A stretch of 64,000 nt of DNA, from contig NZ_JAJHJB010000005.1 of the NCBI RefSeq assembly GCF_020819555.1, forward strand, positions 1 through 64,000. Reading direction: 5' to 3'. Positions 16,274 to 25,646 of the stretch are shown piece after piece. The DNA comes from Pelosinus baikalensis. GTDB lineage: Bacteria > Bacillota > Negativicutes > DSM-13327. The position numbers and the translations under genes were made by a program. The notes beneath the pieces were generated by a model. It did no database searches, had not been told where the DNA came from, and worked only from the letters and a program-made list of their open reading frames with translations. Numbering within the stretch: the first letter of the stretch is position 1; every line of letters starts with the position of its first letter.

Positions 16274-17629
16274 TTAACGATTCTTTTCGAAGAATTTTAA
16301 TGCTACTTCAGGGAATAATGCATAGGATAAAACATCTTCGATCGATGCATTTGGATAGCCTTTTTCAGCAAGTTGCTTAGTAAGAAGATCCATTTGCGGC
16401 GCAATATCATCAGCAGGACGATAGTCAATAATAGGTTCGTTGCCAATGATTTTCTCACGAACTTCTTCAGAAACAGGCATAGGAGTTTTACCATATTTAC
16501 CACGTGCCAAGTCTTTTACTTCACGTGGAACCATTTTATAACGTTCGCCAAGCATTACATTGAAGGTTGCCATAGAACCAACAATCTGGCTGGTAGGAGT
16601 AACAAGTGGAGGATAGCCAAGTTCTGCACGTACTCGTGGCATTTCTTCCAAAAGTTCTTGGTATTTGTGTTCAATACCCTGCTCTTTAAGTTGATTGAAC
16701 AGGTTGGAAAGCATACCGCCAGGAATTTGGAAGTCAAGAACGTTAGCGTCGACATCGAAGGACGTTTTAAGACCAAAGTCAGCGCCCAAGCTTTTCTTAA
16801 CATTTCCGAAATGAATAGCAACATCTTTTAAATTGCTACGTTTAAGACCAGTATCATATTCAGTACCTTCTAAAGCTGCAATCATAGATTCAGTACAAGG
16901 TTGTGAAGTACCAAGAGCAAATGGGGACAGTGCGCAGTCAACAACATCTACACCAGCTTCAATTGCTTTTAAGTAAGTCATAGAACCCATACCACTAGTA
17001 TAGTGAGTATGCAGTTGAATTGGTACGCCTACTTTAGGATCAGCTTTCAGAGCTTTTACCAAGTCATATGCAACGTAAGGTCTTAGTAGACCAGACATGT
17101 CCTTAATACAGATAGAGTCAGCGCCGCGTTCTACTAATTGTTGTGCTAATTTGATGTAACTTTCTACAGTGTGATAAGGGCTAATCGTATATACACATAC
17201 ACCTTGTACATGAGCGCCGGATTCTTTAGCAGCTTTCATGGCTACTTCTAAATTACGCACGTCGTTTAGCGCATCGAATACACGAATAACACCAACTCCG
17301 TTTTCTACCATTTTCTTAACGAAAGCAGTGACAACATCATCAGCATAGTGGTTATACCCAAGAATATTTTGCCCTCTAAGTAACATAGAGATCGGTGTTT
17401 TTTTCAAATGTGATTTTAGGACGCGTAAGCGTTCCCAAGGATCTTCGCCTAAGAAACGTAAGCAACTATCAAAAGTAGCGCCACCCCATGCTTCTAGTGC
17501 AAAATACCCCATGTTATCAAGTTGTTCTAAAGCTGGCAGCATATCAGTGAGGCGCATGCGAGTAGCAGCAAGTGATTGATGACCATCGCGTAATACTGTT
17601 TCCATAATTTGTACAGGTTTTCTAGACAT
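16274..17629 (-). CDS. oadA-like: Oxaloacetate decarboxylase alpha / carboxyltransferase 5S-type subunit without biotin domain
   Basis: The start is ATG 17629 with GGGGGAT upstream; an upstream in-frame codon at 17674 lacks a ribosome binding site. The 451-residue protein has the DRE-TIM-type barrel (ETVLRDGHQSLAATRM, EAWGGATFDSCLRFL, SICIKDMSGLL with the catalytic Lys, HTHYTSGMG metal ligands) followed by the conserved PYC/OADA domain. No biotinyl MKM motif is present, so biotin must be carried by another protein. This fits the 5S subunit of methylmalonyl-CoA carboxytransferase or a split oxaloacetate decarboxylase or pyruvate carboxylase B. No partner gene is adjacent. Confidence 0.9.
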   Translation of the reverse strand: MSRKPVQIMETVLRDGHQSLAATRMRLTDMLPALEQLDNMGYFALEAWGGATFDSCLRFLGEDPWERLRVLKSHLKKTPISMLLRGQNILGYNHYADDVVTAFVKKMVENGVGVIRVFDALNDVRNLEVAMKAAKESGAHVQGVCVYTISPYHTVESYIKLAQQLVERGADSICIKDMSGLLRPYVAYDLVKALKADPKVGVPIQLHTHYTSGMGSMTYLKAIEAGVDVVDCALSPFALGTSQPCTESMIAALEGTEYDTGLKRSNLKDVAIHFGNVKKSLGADFGLKTSFDVDANVLDFQIPGGMLSNLFNQLKEQGIEHKYQELLEEMPRVRAELGYPPLVTPTSQIVGSMATFNVMLGERYKMVPREVKDLARGKYGKTPMPVSEEVREKIIGNEPIIDYRPADDIAPQMDLLTKQLAEKGYPNASIEDVLSYALFPEVALKFFEKNR

Positions 17630-17889
17630 ATTATCCCCCTTTTTTTGAATGTAGTAATTGTGGTAACTTTCCAAAATATAGAGTTATGTAAGAGAAAGTG
17701 TATTGGAAATTTACTACAGAACTACTTAGTTAAATATGTAACAAGATTGATCAATTATAATTCTACATTATTTCACATGCTTTTGCTAGTCATTTGTTTT
17801 AAAATTTTTTTAAAATTTTTTAATTTTTTTTAGTATATTGCATGCAAAAAAGAATATTCAGTAAACAAGAGCATGATATTAGAAATTAA

Positions 17890-18001
17890 CTAGTACATTG
17901 CGTCATTTAAAACAGTGGATAAGTTTGCGAGGATTTTTTCGACCAGTGAGGCGGAAAAGACTGCAAAATTAACATTGCTTTTAGGTGACGCAATGTACTA
18001 G
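17890..18001. repeat. 112-bp palindromic element with perfect 16-bp terminal inverted repeats
   Basis: CTAGTACATTGCGTCA (17890-17905) is repeated as its exact complement at 17986-18001. The 80-nt interior can fold further (TTTGC with GCAAA, and TTTTTTCG with CGGAAAAG around an ACCAGTGAGG loop). It fills much of the 383-nt gap between the hydrogenase stop (18013) and the carboxylase-type gene start. It could be a MITE-like repeat or a structured 3' RNA of the hydrogenase transcript. The rest of the gap (17630-17889) is very AT-rich with no gene I can support. Confidence 0.75.
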
Positions 18002-18012
18002 AATACATAATC

Positions 18013-19395
18013 TTATTCTTGTACCAATTTGCGTGACAATAATTCTGCCATAGGACTTTTTCCTGATAGACTAGGCATACCGCTTTCGTGGCCTAAACGG
18101 GCTAGAATTGCATAAACTTGTGGGTTTTCTACAGGTGTATTAGCCAGAGCAATCGCACCATATTTTTTAACATGCTCTCGTCCTTCTTCAGGGGGAAGTA
18201 AGCGACCCGGTCCGCCAACACAACCGCCTTTACAAGCCATACCTTCAATAAAATTAGCAGTAAATTGACCATTGCGAATCTGTTCCAATAGCTTTTGGCA
18301 GTCTGGAATACCGTCCACTTTAAGGGACACTAGCTTTTGGACTTTGTGAGGAATCAATTTCTCTAAAGTCGTAGCTACGGCAGCACTTACACCTCCTGTA
18401 TAGGCATAGACTCGTCCTCCCCATGAGGCTACTGCTTTTTCATGATCCTCCTGATCCGCAGGATGAATGTTAATGGCTTCAAAAATAGTAGCCAGCTCCT
18501 GAAAGGTGAGCACATAGTCTATGGCTCCTTTTAAGTCAGGTAACAGAGCTTCTGATTTTTTGGCGATGCATGGACCGATAAAGACCACTTTTGCATCTGG
18601 TTCAAACTGTTTAATAACTCTAGCCGATGCGATCATTGGTGAGACGGAAGGGGAAATATGTTCCATAAGATCGGGAAATTTATTTTCAATTAATTTAATC
18701 CATACTGGACAACAACAACTGGTAAACATAAAGTCTTGGTCCGTTTTTACATGCTCATCAAATTCAAAGGCTTCTTTCATAGTAATTAAATCAGCATATA
18801 AAGCAGTTTCTAGAACATCGGTAAAACCCATTTTTAAAAGTGCAGAACGCAATTTACCTGGCGTAACTTCTGCACCAAACTGTCCTGCAAAAGCAGGAGC
18901 GATGGAAGCATATACAGGATGACTATGTTGTTTTAAAAGGTTAATAAGAGGGACAAATTGAGATTTTTCTGCTAAGGCACCAAAAGAACATGCCTGGATA
19001 CAGTGACCTTCACCCAGACATTTTTCCTGGTTTATAGAAACCTTACCAAAGTCATCACGAGTGATGGCCTGCAAAGGACAAGCTTTTTCACAATTTCGTT
19101 CCTCTGCAGGACAGGATTGGCAAGCATCCGGATTGGTAATGATAATGGATTCATTGCCCATGCCCATAAGAGCTTCTTCATCATAATCATTGAGAATTTG
19201 ATCATCATTGTGAGGATTTAATCCCATGGCAATACGAATTTGGTTGGCTACTTGGCGGCGAGTATGTTTATCTTTAAATTCTTCTGATACCATAGTACAA
19301 ATTTCTTCTCGACGATCAAATAAGGTTCCTTCCCAGGCGGCTTTAGCTACATGATAGAGAATGCGGGGCTTAATCTTTAAAGTAGCATGATCCAT
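18013..19395 (-). CDS. Monomeric [FeFe] hydrogenase with 2[4Fe-4S] domain (group B-like)
   Basis: This 460-residue iron-only hydrogenase-family protein has an N-terminal helical region, a 2[4Fe-4S] ferredoxin domain (Cys 92, 95, 101, 106 and 126, 132, 136) and an H-cluster domain. The H-cluster motifs are L1 TSCCCPVW (225-232), L2 PCIAKKSEA (275-283) and L3 MACKGGCVGG (386-395). L1 has one more Cys than the usual TSCCPxW, a variation I associate with group B enzymes such as C. pasteurianum CpIII; L2 lacks the usual Met before PC. AGGAGG precedes the ATG. HydG is encoded elsewhere in the window (60665-62092). Direction of catalysis or a sensory role is open. Confidence 0.88.
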   Translation of the reverse strand: MDHATLKIKPRILYHVAKAAWEGTLFDRREEICTMVSEEFKDKHTRRQVANQIRIAMGLNPHNDDQILNDYDEEALMGMGNESIIITNPDACQSCPAEERNCEKACPLQAITRDDFGKVSINQEKCLGEGHCIQACSFGALAEKSQFVPLINLLKQHSHPVYASIAPAFAGQFGAEVTPGKLRSALLKMGFTDVLETALYADLITMKEAFEFDEHVKTDQDFMFTSCCCPVWIKLIENKFPDLMEHISPSVSPMIASARVIKQFEPDAKVVFIGPCIAKKSEALLPDLKGAIDYVLTFQELATIFEAINIHPADQEDHEKAVASWGGRVYAYTGGVSAAVATTLEKLIPHKVQKLVSLKVDGIPDCQKLLEQIRNGQFTANFIEGMACKGGCVGGPGRLLPPEEGREHVKKYGAIALANTPVENPQVYAILARLGHESGMPSLSGKSPMAELLSRKLVQE

Positions 19396-19524
19396 ATTAT
19401 ACCTCCTAAATGCTATTACTACATATTATTAGCCATTTTTACGCTAATTCCTATTGCAGTTGTGCAAAAAATTTGATATTCTGATGCTTAGTCTGAAAAA
19501 TATTCGTAAGAAGGAGTAATCGTT

Positions 19525-20826
19525 GTGGCAGAAGGACAAAGCAATCTTCAGAAAAATTTAGGATTAATGCCAGCAATGGCATTAGTAATTGGCATGGTTA
19601 TTGGCTCAGGGATTTTTATGAAATCCGGCAGTGTAATTTTAGCGGCTGGTGATTCTACAATGGCCCTTATGGCTTGGGTACTAGGTGGTAGTATAACACT
19701 TGCTGCAGGGCTGACAGTTTCCGAATTAGGGGTACAAATTCCTAAAACAGGAGGATTATACACATACTTAAATGAAGTATATGGTAAGATGTGGGCATAT
19801 TTGTATGGCTGGATGCAGACGGTAATTTACGGACCTGCAACAATTGGAGCCCTTGGATTATATTTTTCTTCGTTACTATTGCCCTTTTTTGGCATTAGCG
19901 AAGAATTTAGGTTACCGATTGCAGTGGGTAGTGTATTTTTTATGACTGGTGTCAATTGTTTAGGTACTAAATATGGGGGTTTTATTCAAACCGTTGCTAC
20001 CATTGGCAAATTAATTCCTATTGCACTTATTGTTATATTTGGTTTATGGAAGGGAAATGGACAAGTTCTTGGCATGACGAGTGGTGTTACTCCGCCTCTT
20101 GGCATGGGAGCAGCCATTTTAGCTACGTTATGGGCATATGATGGTTGGGTTGGTGTAAGTTTCGTAGCGGGAGAAATGAAAAATCCAGCGAAACAATTGC
20201 CTAAAGCCATTGTTTTTGGGCTTGGAATCGTGATGATCGCATATCTTACTATGAATATCGCGATTATGCATGTATTGCCTGCTGCGGAAATTGCTGCATT
20301 AGGAAAAATGGCTGCCAGCACTACTGCTGGATTATTATTTGGTGAGATGGGGGGCAAAATTATCAGTATAGGTATTTTGGTATCTATTTTTGGTGCTCTC
20401 AATGGCTATATTCTAACCAATGGACGTGTTCCTTATGCGATGGCATTGAATGAACAATTGCCAGCTTCCTCTATATTGGCAAAAGTTCCAGCTTCAGTTG
20501 GAGCGCCAGTAAATGCAATGTTATTAGAAGCGAGTCTGGCAACTGCTTTAATGATTTTCTGGGATCCAGATAGCCTTACTGACATTGCGATGTTTGTAAT
20601 GTGGACTTTTTATGTTTCTGCGTTTATTGCCGTATTTATTCTTCGAAAAAGGTATCCCAATGCTAAACGTTCTTATAGCGTACCTGGCTATCCAATTATA
20701 CCCATGATTGCTATTTTAGGTGCGTTCTATATTATTGCAAGTATGTTTATGAACAAGCCAATGGATGCAATGGTGGCTATTGGTATTACGGTAGTTGGTT
20801 TGCCGGTCTATTGGTTTGCGAAATAA
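19525..20826 (+). CDS. APC-family amino acid permease
   Basis: The start is GTG 19525 with AAGGAG 8 nt upstream. The 433-residue protein has about 12 hydrophobic segments. The first helix carries GMVIGSGIFMKSG, the unwound substrate-binding motif of APC transporters, and PKTGGLYTYLNEVYG follows in helix 2-3. The overall pattern is closest to the LAT/SteT-like subgroup that exchanges neutral amino acids. Substrate cannot be read from sequence. It is a single gene with its own terminator. Confidence 0.88.
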   Translation: MAEGQSNLQKNLGLMPAMALVIGMVIGSGIFMKSGSVILAAGDSTMALMAWVLGGSITLAAGLTVSELGVQIPKTGGLYTYLNEVYGKMWAYLYGWMQTVIYGPATIGALGLYFSSLLLPFFGISEEFRLPIAVGSVFFMTGVNCLGTKYGGFIQTVATIGKLIPIALIVIFGLWKGNGQVLGMTSGVTPPLGMGAAILATLWAYDGWVGVSFVAGEMKNPAKQLPKAIVFGLGIVMIAYLTMNIAIMHVLPAAEIAALGKMAASTTAGLLFGEMGGKIISIGILVSIFGALNGYILTNGRVPYAMALNEQLPASSILAKVPASVGAPVNAMLLEASLATALMIFWDPDSLTDIAMFVMWTFYVSAFIAVFILRKRYPNAKRSYSVPGYPIIPMIAILGAFYIIASMFMNKPMDAMVAIGITVVGLPVYWFAK

Positions 20827-20847
20827 GAAATGCCGACAAGAAATAAT

Positions 20848-20889
20848 AAAAAATTAGCAGCAGGAATATTCCTGCTGCTAATTTTTTAT
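20848..20889. terminator. Strong terminator shared by the permease and the convergent diguanylate cyclase
   Basis: The stem AAAAAATTAGCAGCAGGA / TCCTGCTGCTAATTTTTT has a short loop and T/A runs on both sides. Confidence 0.92.
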
Positions 20890-20927
20890 TATGCCAGCTA
20901 GCTAAGGTTTTGTCACTTGATTCTATA

Positions 20928-23198
20928 TTAAGAAATGATAATACTTGTAATTACACGGTTACGGCCTTCTTTTTTGGCTTGATAGAGTGCTTTGTCGGCG
21001 AGCTCAATAATTTTTTCTCTGCTAGGAGGAATTGCAGAAACAGCAGGATCATAAGTGGCAATCCCTAAACTGGCAGTGATTTTTGCTGTAGTGGTTCCAA
21101 CGTCATCAGGAAAGTTTTCACTTTCGATGATTTCACGTAATTTTTCGCCAAGGAATTTTGCTTCATTACTACTGCATTCAGGTAAAATAATGCTAAACTC
21201 TTCGCCTCCATAGCGTGCTGGCAAATCAATATTGCGTACATTATATTGGAGAATTTGGCCAAGTTGACTTAATAATTTGTCACCTGTAAGATGCCCAAAA
21301 GAATCGTTATAGCGTTTAAACTTATCAAGATCCAACATAATTAAACTTAATGGGCGTTTTAAGGAAGCTGCACGTTTTAGCTCAATGGTCAGAAACATAT
21401 CAAAATTTCGTCGGTTTGCTAGACCTGTGAGGCTGTCAGAAAGAGCCATCAATTTTATTTGGTTATATAAATGAGCTTTTTCCAAACCAAGAGCGATTTG
21501 TTGGGACATTAAAAATGCAAAGGATATACGATTTAAACGCTCAGGGGCAATAAAATGCTGCCAGCCTAAGAGTATTAACCCCAGGAGATTTTGTTCTACA
21601 GCAATTGGCAAAACCATCATATACCTAGATGCATTTTGGTCATACAGTTCAGCGAAGGGAGCAAAGGTATTTGCGGCTGTAATGCAGGGCCTAAAGGTTG
21701 CGAGTAAAGATGCCAATGCAGGATAAGAGTCGAGATTCATTTTTACCAGTTTGTAATTGAAATTAATTGAAGAGATAATAGTGAAGTTCTTTTTGTCAGC
21801 ATCAATAAGCATACCGACGGCTACGTCAGCATTAAGTGCTTTCATTACATGAGAAGTACAGTGCTCAATGATCGTATTGGTATCAATGGTTGTAGAAGTA
21901 GTCTGAGATATTTCTGATAAAAATTTTTCCTCTTCAAGATGGAGCTTCGTCTTTTCAAAAAGCATAGCGCTGGCGATGGCTGTGCCAGCATGACGACCCA
22001 AAGCTGTTAAAAATCGAAGATCGCTTTCATTAAAAGCATTAAGATCAGAAGAATAGGCTTCGATAATCCCAATGACTTCACCGTCATGAATTAAAGGTGC
22101 GCAAATCATGGATTGGATGCTGGAAAATATGAGCTGCGGTTTTTGTATATCAGGATGCTGGGATAGATCATTAATAGAAAGAGCTATATTCTGCACTATC
22201 ACCTGCCCGCGTAAACAATGATTTAATGGAATAACAGCTGGCGGTGTATTGATTCCGTGGGTCGCGACTACCTGAATATGAGTTTGATTGGTACATAATA
22301 GACCGATTAAACTTTGCCGAGAGTGCATTAAATCAGTCACCATATCAGCGATTGCATCAAGAGTATCTTTTACATTGAGTTGTGAAGAAATAATAGTGCC
22401 GATTTTCGATAACGTATCTTCCAGTAAATTTCGCTGCTGCTCTGATTTTTTATATAATTCGGCATTATTAACAGCCAATTGTTCTAATTGTTCTTTAAAT
22501 AGAAGCAATTGTTCATAAGGATGTTTGATAACAAATTTGAACACAGCTCGCAGAACAAAATAATAGGCAAAACATTTACAAAGGTGAGCGAATACATTAG
22601 TTTGAATAGAAACATCTGAAAGGTAGGCTAAATTAGACAGAATACTAAAAAATAAAGCGATTTGGATATAATGACCTGTTATATATTGGGAGAAGTTGCG
22701 GCGCAGAATAATAAGTGAAATACTATGAATACTAATAGCTATCAATAAGGTAGAAATAACTAATGGATGATTTGTATTGTCGATATGGAGAAATGATGGC
22801 AACGTATCAAATTTGTCAAAAGTAAAGCTAAAATTAGTAAGCAGCCCTGTAAGTAATCCTATTAGTAATAAACTTGCAGTGTAAAACAAGAACGTATCAG
22901 TAGGCTGAGGAGTTTTTAGTGTAAGACGTATGGTGTATAAGAGAGCGCAAGCCCACAAGATACAAGCAATCATCCAATACATAATCCAACTCGTATCAGC
23001 CGGATTATTTGCAGAATAAGAAAGCAGCTGCAATAAATCTAGGATGCTGGCGCATAATATGAAAAAACTGATTGCTTTTCCTTTTAAATAACTGTAATGA
23101 TTTGCATTTTTGCTGATACCATGCCAAGCAATAAAGGAGATAATAACTCCAAGTATAATTGTGAAAATTCCTAGCATATTGTGAGCTATGACCAGCAT
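20928..23198 (-). CDS. Membrane GAF-GAF-GGDEF diguanylate cyclase (MASE3-like sensor)
   Basis: The start is ATG 23198 with GAGGTG 6 nt upstream; a GTG at 23207 lies within this ribosome binding region. Residues 1-240 form about seven transmembrane helices resembling MASE3. A short coiled coil leads into two GAF domains (about 260-410 and 425-580). The GGDEF domain is catalytic: RYGGEEFSIILPE (near residue 662) keeps the active-site residues. An RxxD inhibitory site (RNID) stands five residues before GGEEF, so product inhibition by cyclic di-GMP is likely. The YajQ protein in this window is a candidate effector, but that link is speculative. Confidence 0.92.
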   Translation of the reverse strand: MLVIAHNMLGIFTIILGVIISFIAWHGISKNANHYSYLKGKAISFFILCASILDLLQLLSYSANNPADTSWIMYWMIACILWACALLYTIRLTLKTPQPTDTFLFYTASLLLIGLLTGLLTNFSFTFDKFDTLPSFLHIDNTNHPLVISTLLIAISIHSISLIILRRNFSQYITGHYIQIALFFSILSNLAYLSDVSIQTNVFAHLCKCFAYYFVLRAVFKFVIKHPYEQLLLFKEQLEQLAVNNAELYKKSEQQRNLLEDTLSKIGTIISSQLNVKDTLDAIADMVTDLMHSRQSLIGLLCTNQTHIQVVATHGINTPPAVIPLNHCLRGQVIVQNIALSINDLSQHPDIQKPQLIFSSIQSMICAPLIHDGEVIGIIEAYSSDLNAFNESDLRFLTALGRHAGTAIASAMLFEKTKLHLEEEKFLSEISQTTSTTIDTNTIIEHCTSHVMKALNADVAVGMLIDADKKNFTIISSINFNYKLVKMNLDSYPALASLLATFRPCITAANTFAPFAELYDQNASRYMMVLPIAVEQNLLGLILLGWQHFIAPERLNRISFAFLMSQQIALGLEKAHLYNQIKLMALSDSLTGLANRRNFDMFLTIELKRAASLKRPLSLIMLDLDKFKRYNDSFGHLTGDKLLSQLGQILQYNVRNIDLPARYGGEEFSIILPECSSNEAKFLGEKLREIIESENFPDDVGTTTAKITASLGIATYDPAVSAIPPSREKIIELADKALYQAKKEGRNRVITSIIIS

Positions 23199-23323
23199 TT
23201 TTGTCACCTCTTACGTAGAGTGATTTTGTTTTATCATATGCTCAGATCGGTTAAAAGTTTACAAATGTACTAGTAGAGCTTATTAATGAGTGATACTACA
23301 CAAAAAGTGAGTGAGGTCTTACA

Positions 23324-23542
23324 ATGGATAAACTTTGCCCTGCTTGCAATGGCTTAGACGTGATTAAAGATCAGTGTCCCATTTGCGGAGAAATTTTACT
23401 AGATGGTGGATCGCTGCAAAATTATATAGGACCCTATAGCCCTTATATGGAAAGCGATATAGAAAATCAATGCGTCCATATCTTGTATTGCGCTGAATGT
23501 GGTTATGATGCAAGAATTGCTCTGCAATTGATTTATATTTAG
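23324..23542 (+). CDS. Small double zinc-ribbon protein
   Basis: The 72-residue protein carries two CxxC pairs at the start (CPACNG and CPICGE) and a third CxxC (CAECGYD) with a lone Cys before it, consistent with one or two zinc sites. GAGGTC precedes the ATG. No enzymatic motif is present and I do not recognise the family. It sits alone between the divergent diguanylate cyclase and a DUF1540 gene. Confidence 0.7.
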   Translation: MDKLCPACNGLDVIKDQCPICGEILLDGGSLQNYIGPYSPYMESDIENQCVHILYCAECGYDARIALQLIYI

Positions 23543-23691
23543 TAATCCATTTTTTGAAAATGATTCCTGCGGATAAAAAAATGAACATGGTAAGATACTA
23601 ATACAGAAAATAAATAGGTAGATTGTCAGCTATGATGTTTTTGTAAAAATACTGGAATCAGAAAAAATTGTACAAGAAGGAGTGATTTTAT

Positions 23692-24078
23692 ATGCCGAAT
23701 CCCATAGTAAAGTGTACCGTGGATCAATGCAGTCATTATATGCCTGGTGATCAATGCATGGCAGCTAAAATTAGCATTTATAATGAAGAAGAAACTGGAA
23801 AGTCAGAACAAGTAAAAGACACGCAATGTAAGTCCTTTCATGATCGCAAGACGATGGGGGACATGATAGGAGCACTGCATAATGCCAATATTGGCGGGAC
23901 TATATCTGCAGCCTTTCTGGATGGTACCCAAGTTACACCTGAGGTAGAGTGCTTTGTGAATAACTGTAGTTACTGGCAAGGTAACAATGTCTGCAATGCA
24001 TCCCAAATTGATGTATTTGGAGCAAATGCTGCCAAAACAGATGATACAGATTGCAGAACTTTTAAAAAGAAGAACTAA
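23692..24078 (+). CDS. DUF1540 protein with two Cys-rich repeats
   Basis: The 128-residue protein consists of two DUF1540 units. Each has the Cys spacing C-x4-C-H/S-Y...C-x-A-x-x-I...TxCxxF: VKCTVDQCSHY...QCMAAKISI...TQCKSF and VECFVNNCSYW...VCNASQIDV...TDCRTF. The units probably bind metal. The link between them is glycine/alanine-rich. AAGGAG precedes the ATG and a strong terminator follows. Function is unknown; the family is common in spore-forming Firmicutes. Confidence 0.9.
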   Translation: MPNPIVKCTVDQCSHYMPGDQCMAAKISIYNEEETGKSEQVKDTQCKSFHDRKTMGDMIGALHNANIGGTISAAFLDGTQVTPEVECFVNNCSYWQGNNVCNASQIDVFGANAAKTDDTDCRTFKKKN

Positions 24079-24079
24079 T

Positions 24080-24121
24080 AAAAAATGCCGAAGGCTGATA
24101 GCAGCTTTCGGCATTTTTTTA
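24080..24121. terminator. Terminator after the DUF1540 gene
   Basis: AATGCCGAAGGCTG / CAGCTTTCGGCATT (one G-U pair) with flanking A and T runs; it can also serve the convergent DUF896 gene. Confidence 0.9.
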
Positions 24122-24141
24122 TTTGTCCTGTAAACTAGAAA

Positions 24142-24351
24142 CTAGTGTTTATGGTCACAGCCGCAAGAACATCCGTGGGCATGGTTAGCGGCTTGCTGTG
24201 CATCACAATGGGTTTTTACATGACCCTTAATCGTATCGATATACAAACGTCGCAACTTGGCTTGTTCCGCTACCTCTTCTTCTGTTAATGTTCCTGCCTT
24301 TTGCTTTCGTCCTAGCTCATTAATTCTAGAAATATCTTCTGGTGTTATCAT
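24142..24351 (-). CDS. DUF896 (YnzC-like) protein with metal-binding tail
   Basis: The 69-residue protein opens with the DUF896 helical hairpin (DISRINELGRKQKAGTLTEE, then AKLRRLYIDTIKGHV). After residue 50 it departs from the family with a His/Cys-rich tail, HAHGCSCGCDHKH, which looks able to bind a metal. GAGGTC precedes the ATG. B. subtilis YnzC is SOS-linked, but no LexA box is visible here. Confidence 0.88.
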   Translation of the reverse strand: MITPEDISRINELGRKQKAGTLTEEEVAEQAKLRRLYIDTIKGHVKTHCDAQQAANHAHGCSCGCDHKH

Positions 24352-24476
24352 AATAATGAAGACCTCACTTCCTATTTATGTTATTATTTAGATAAGAGAA
24401 TAATAATAACATTTTACAAAATTTTATTATTATATTTGCATTTTGTAAAGTGAAAAAACGTAAAGGATGAAAATAT

Positions 24477-25388
24477 ATGTATGATTTGATTATTATAGGC
24501 GGTGGACCCGCCGGACTGACTGCCGCAGTGTATGCAGCTCGCAAAAAAATGAATACGCTACTACTGACAAAAGAATTTGGCGGACAACTCATGTGGACAA
24601 AAGAAATAGAAAATTATATGGGTTATCAATTTATTAGTGGTCCAGAACTAATGGGAAAATTTGAAGAACAGGTGAAACGTTTTGCCGTTGCCATTCAATA
24701 CGAAGAAGTAAATGGCTTTGTAGTGAATCAAGATGGTACATTTTTGGTTAAGACAGAAGAGAAGGAATATCAAAGTAAAACTGTGATCCTAGCCACAGGT
24801 AAAAGGCCTAGGGGGCTAGACATACCAGGAGAGAAAGAGTTCACTGGGCGGGGGGTTAGCTATTGTGCCACTTGTGATGGCCCCTTTTTTGACAATAAAG
24901 CGGTAGCTGTTATAGGGGGTGGTAACTCAGCAGTTCAAGCAGCTCTCGAACTTAGCAAAATTGCACATACCGTATACTTAGTGGTACGAAATGATCATTA
25001 CATTGCTGATCCTATTATTCTTGAAAAAATGAAAGTTGCTACCAATATTATTGAAATGATCGGTTATGAATCAGAAGGAATTTATGGTAATGAGGTAGTG
25101 GAAAAGATTACGATCCGTAAGATTACGACAGGAAAACTTCAAGATCTGGCTATCGATGGGGTTTTTGTAGAAATTGGCTTAGAGCCCAATTCTGAGTACG
25201 TAGAAGATATCGTTAGGATGAATAAGAGAAAAGAACTGATGGTCGATTGCCGTTCTAGAACCAATATTTCAGGAGTGTATGCAGCTGGAGATATTACAGA
25301 TGGTCCTGATAAACAAATCGTAATCGCCGCAGGAGATGGTGCTAAAGCTGCTTTGATGGCTTATGATTATTTGTTGCATAAAGAATAA
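24477..25388 (+). CDS. trxB-like: Thioredoxin reductase-like flavoprotein
   Basis: The 303-residue FAD/NAD(P)H disulfide reductase has an FAD-binding GGGPAGLTAAVYAARK at the N-terminus. The redox-active CATC is in the second domain, followed by the nucleotide-binding GGGNSAVQAALELS and the closing FAD motif VYAAGDITDGP. It should reduce a thioredoxin- or glutaredoxin-like partner. The expected basic NADPH-specificity motif is not obvious after the second Rossmann motif (VVRNDHYIAD), so NADH or ferredoxin use is possible. No thioredoxin gene is adjacent. Weak AAAGGATG precedes the ATG. Confidence 0.88.
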   Translation: MYDLIIIGGGPAGLTAAVYAARKKMNTLLLTKEFGGQLMWTKEIENYMGYQFISGPELMGKFEEQVKRFAVAIQYEEVNGFVVNQDGTFLVKTEEKEYQSKTVILATGKRPRGLDIPGEKEFTGRGVSYCATCDGPFFDNKAVAVIGGGNSAVQAALELSKIAHTVYLVVRNDHYIADPIILEKMKVATNIIEMIGYESEGIYGNEVVEKITIRKITTGKLQDLAIDGVFVEIGLEPNSEYVEDIVRMNKRKELMVDCRSRTNISGVYAAGDITDGPDKQIVIAAGDGAKAALMAYDYLLHKE

Positions 25389-25420
25389 TTCGTCTGATCA
25401 AAAAAATAATTAAAGGATTT

Positions 25421-25450
25421 AAAGGTAGAGAAAAACTCTATCTTTTTTTT
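25421..25450 (+). terminator. Terminator after the thioredoxin reductase-like gene
   Basis: GGTAGAG / CTCTATC with an A5 loop and eight or more T. Confidence 0.75.
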
Positions 25451-25646
25451 GTTTGTTTTACATTTTATATTATATTTAGGATTTTATGTCATATTTATGT
25501 CAGTTACAAAGCTATTTCAAAGGTGTATGTTTAAATAGTGGAAAGCATTACCAATATTGCTGTAGCTTTATGATGAATAAGGGAGGAATTGAATTTGAAG
25601 AAATATGATTAAGTAAAGTCATAAATAGAATCAGGGAGAGAAGTTT

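Noticed and set aside
25389..25646. Possible attachment site or integrase remnant at the left edge of the tail module
   Set aside because: No tRNA gene, no direct repeat matching the right edge and no recombinase sequence were found.
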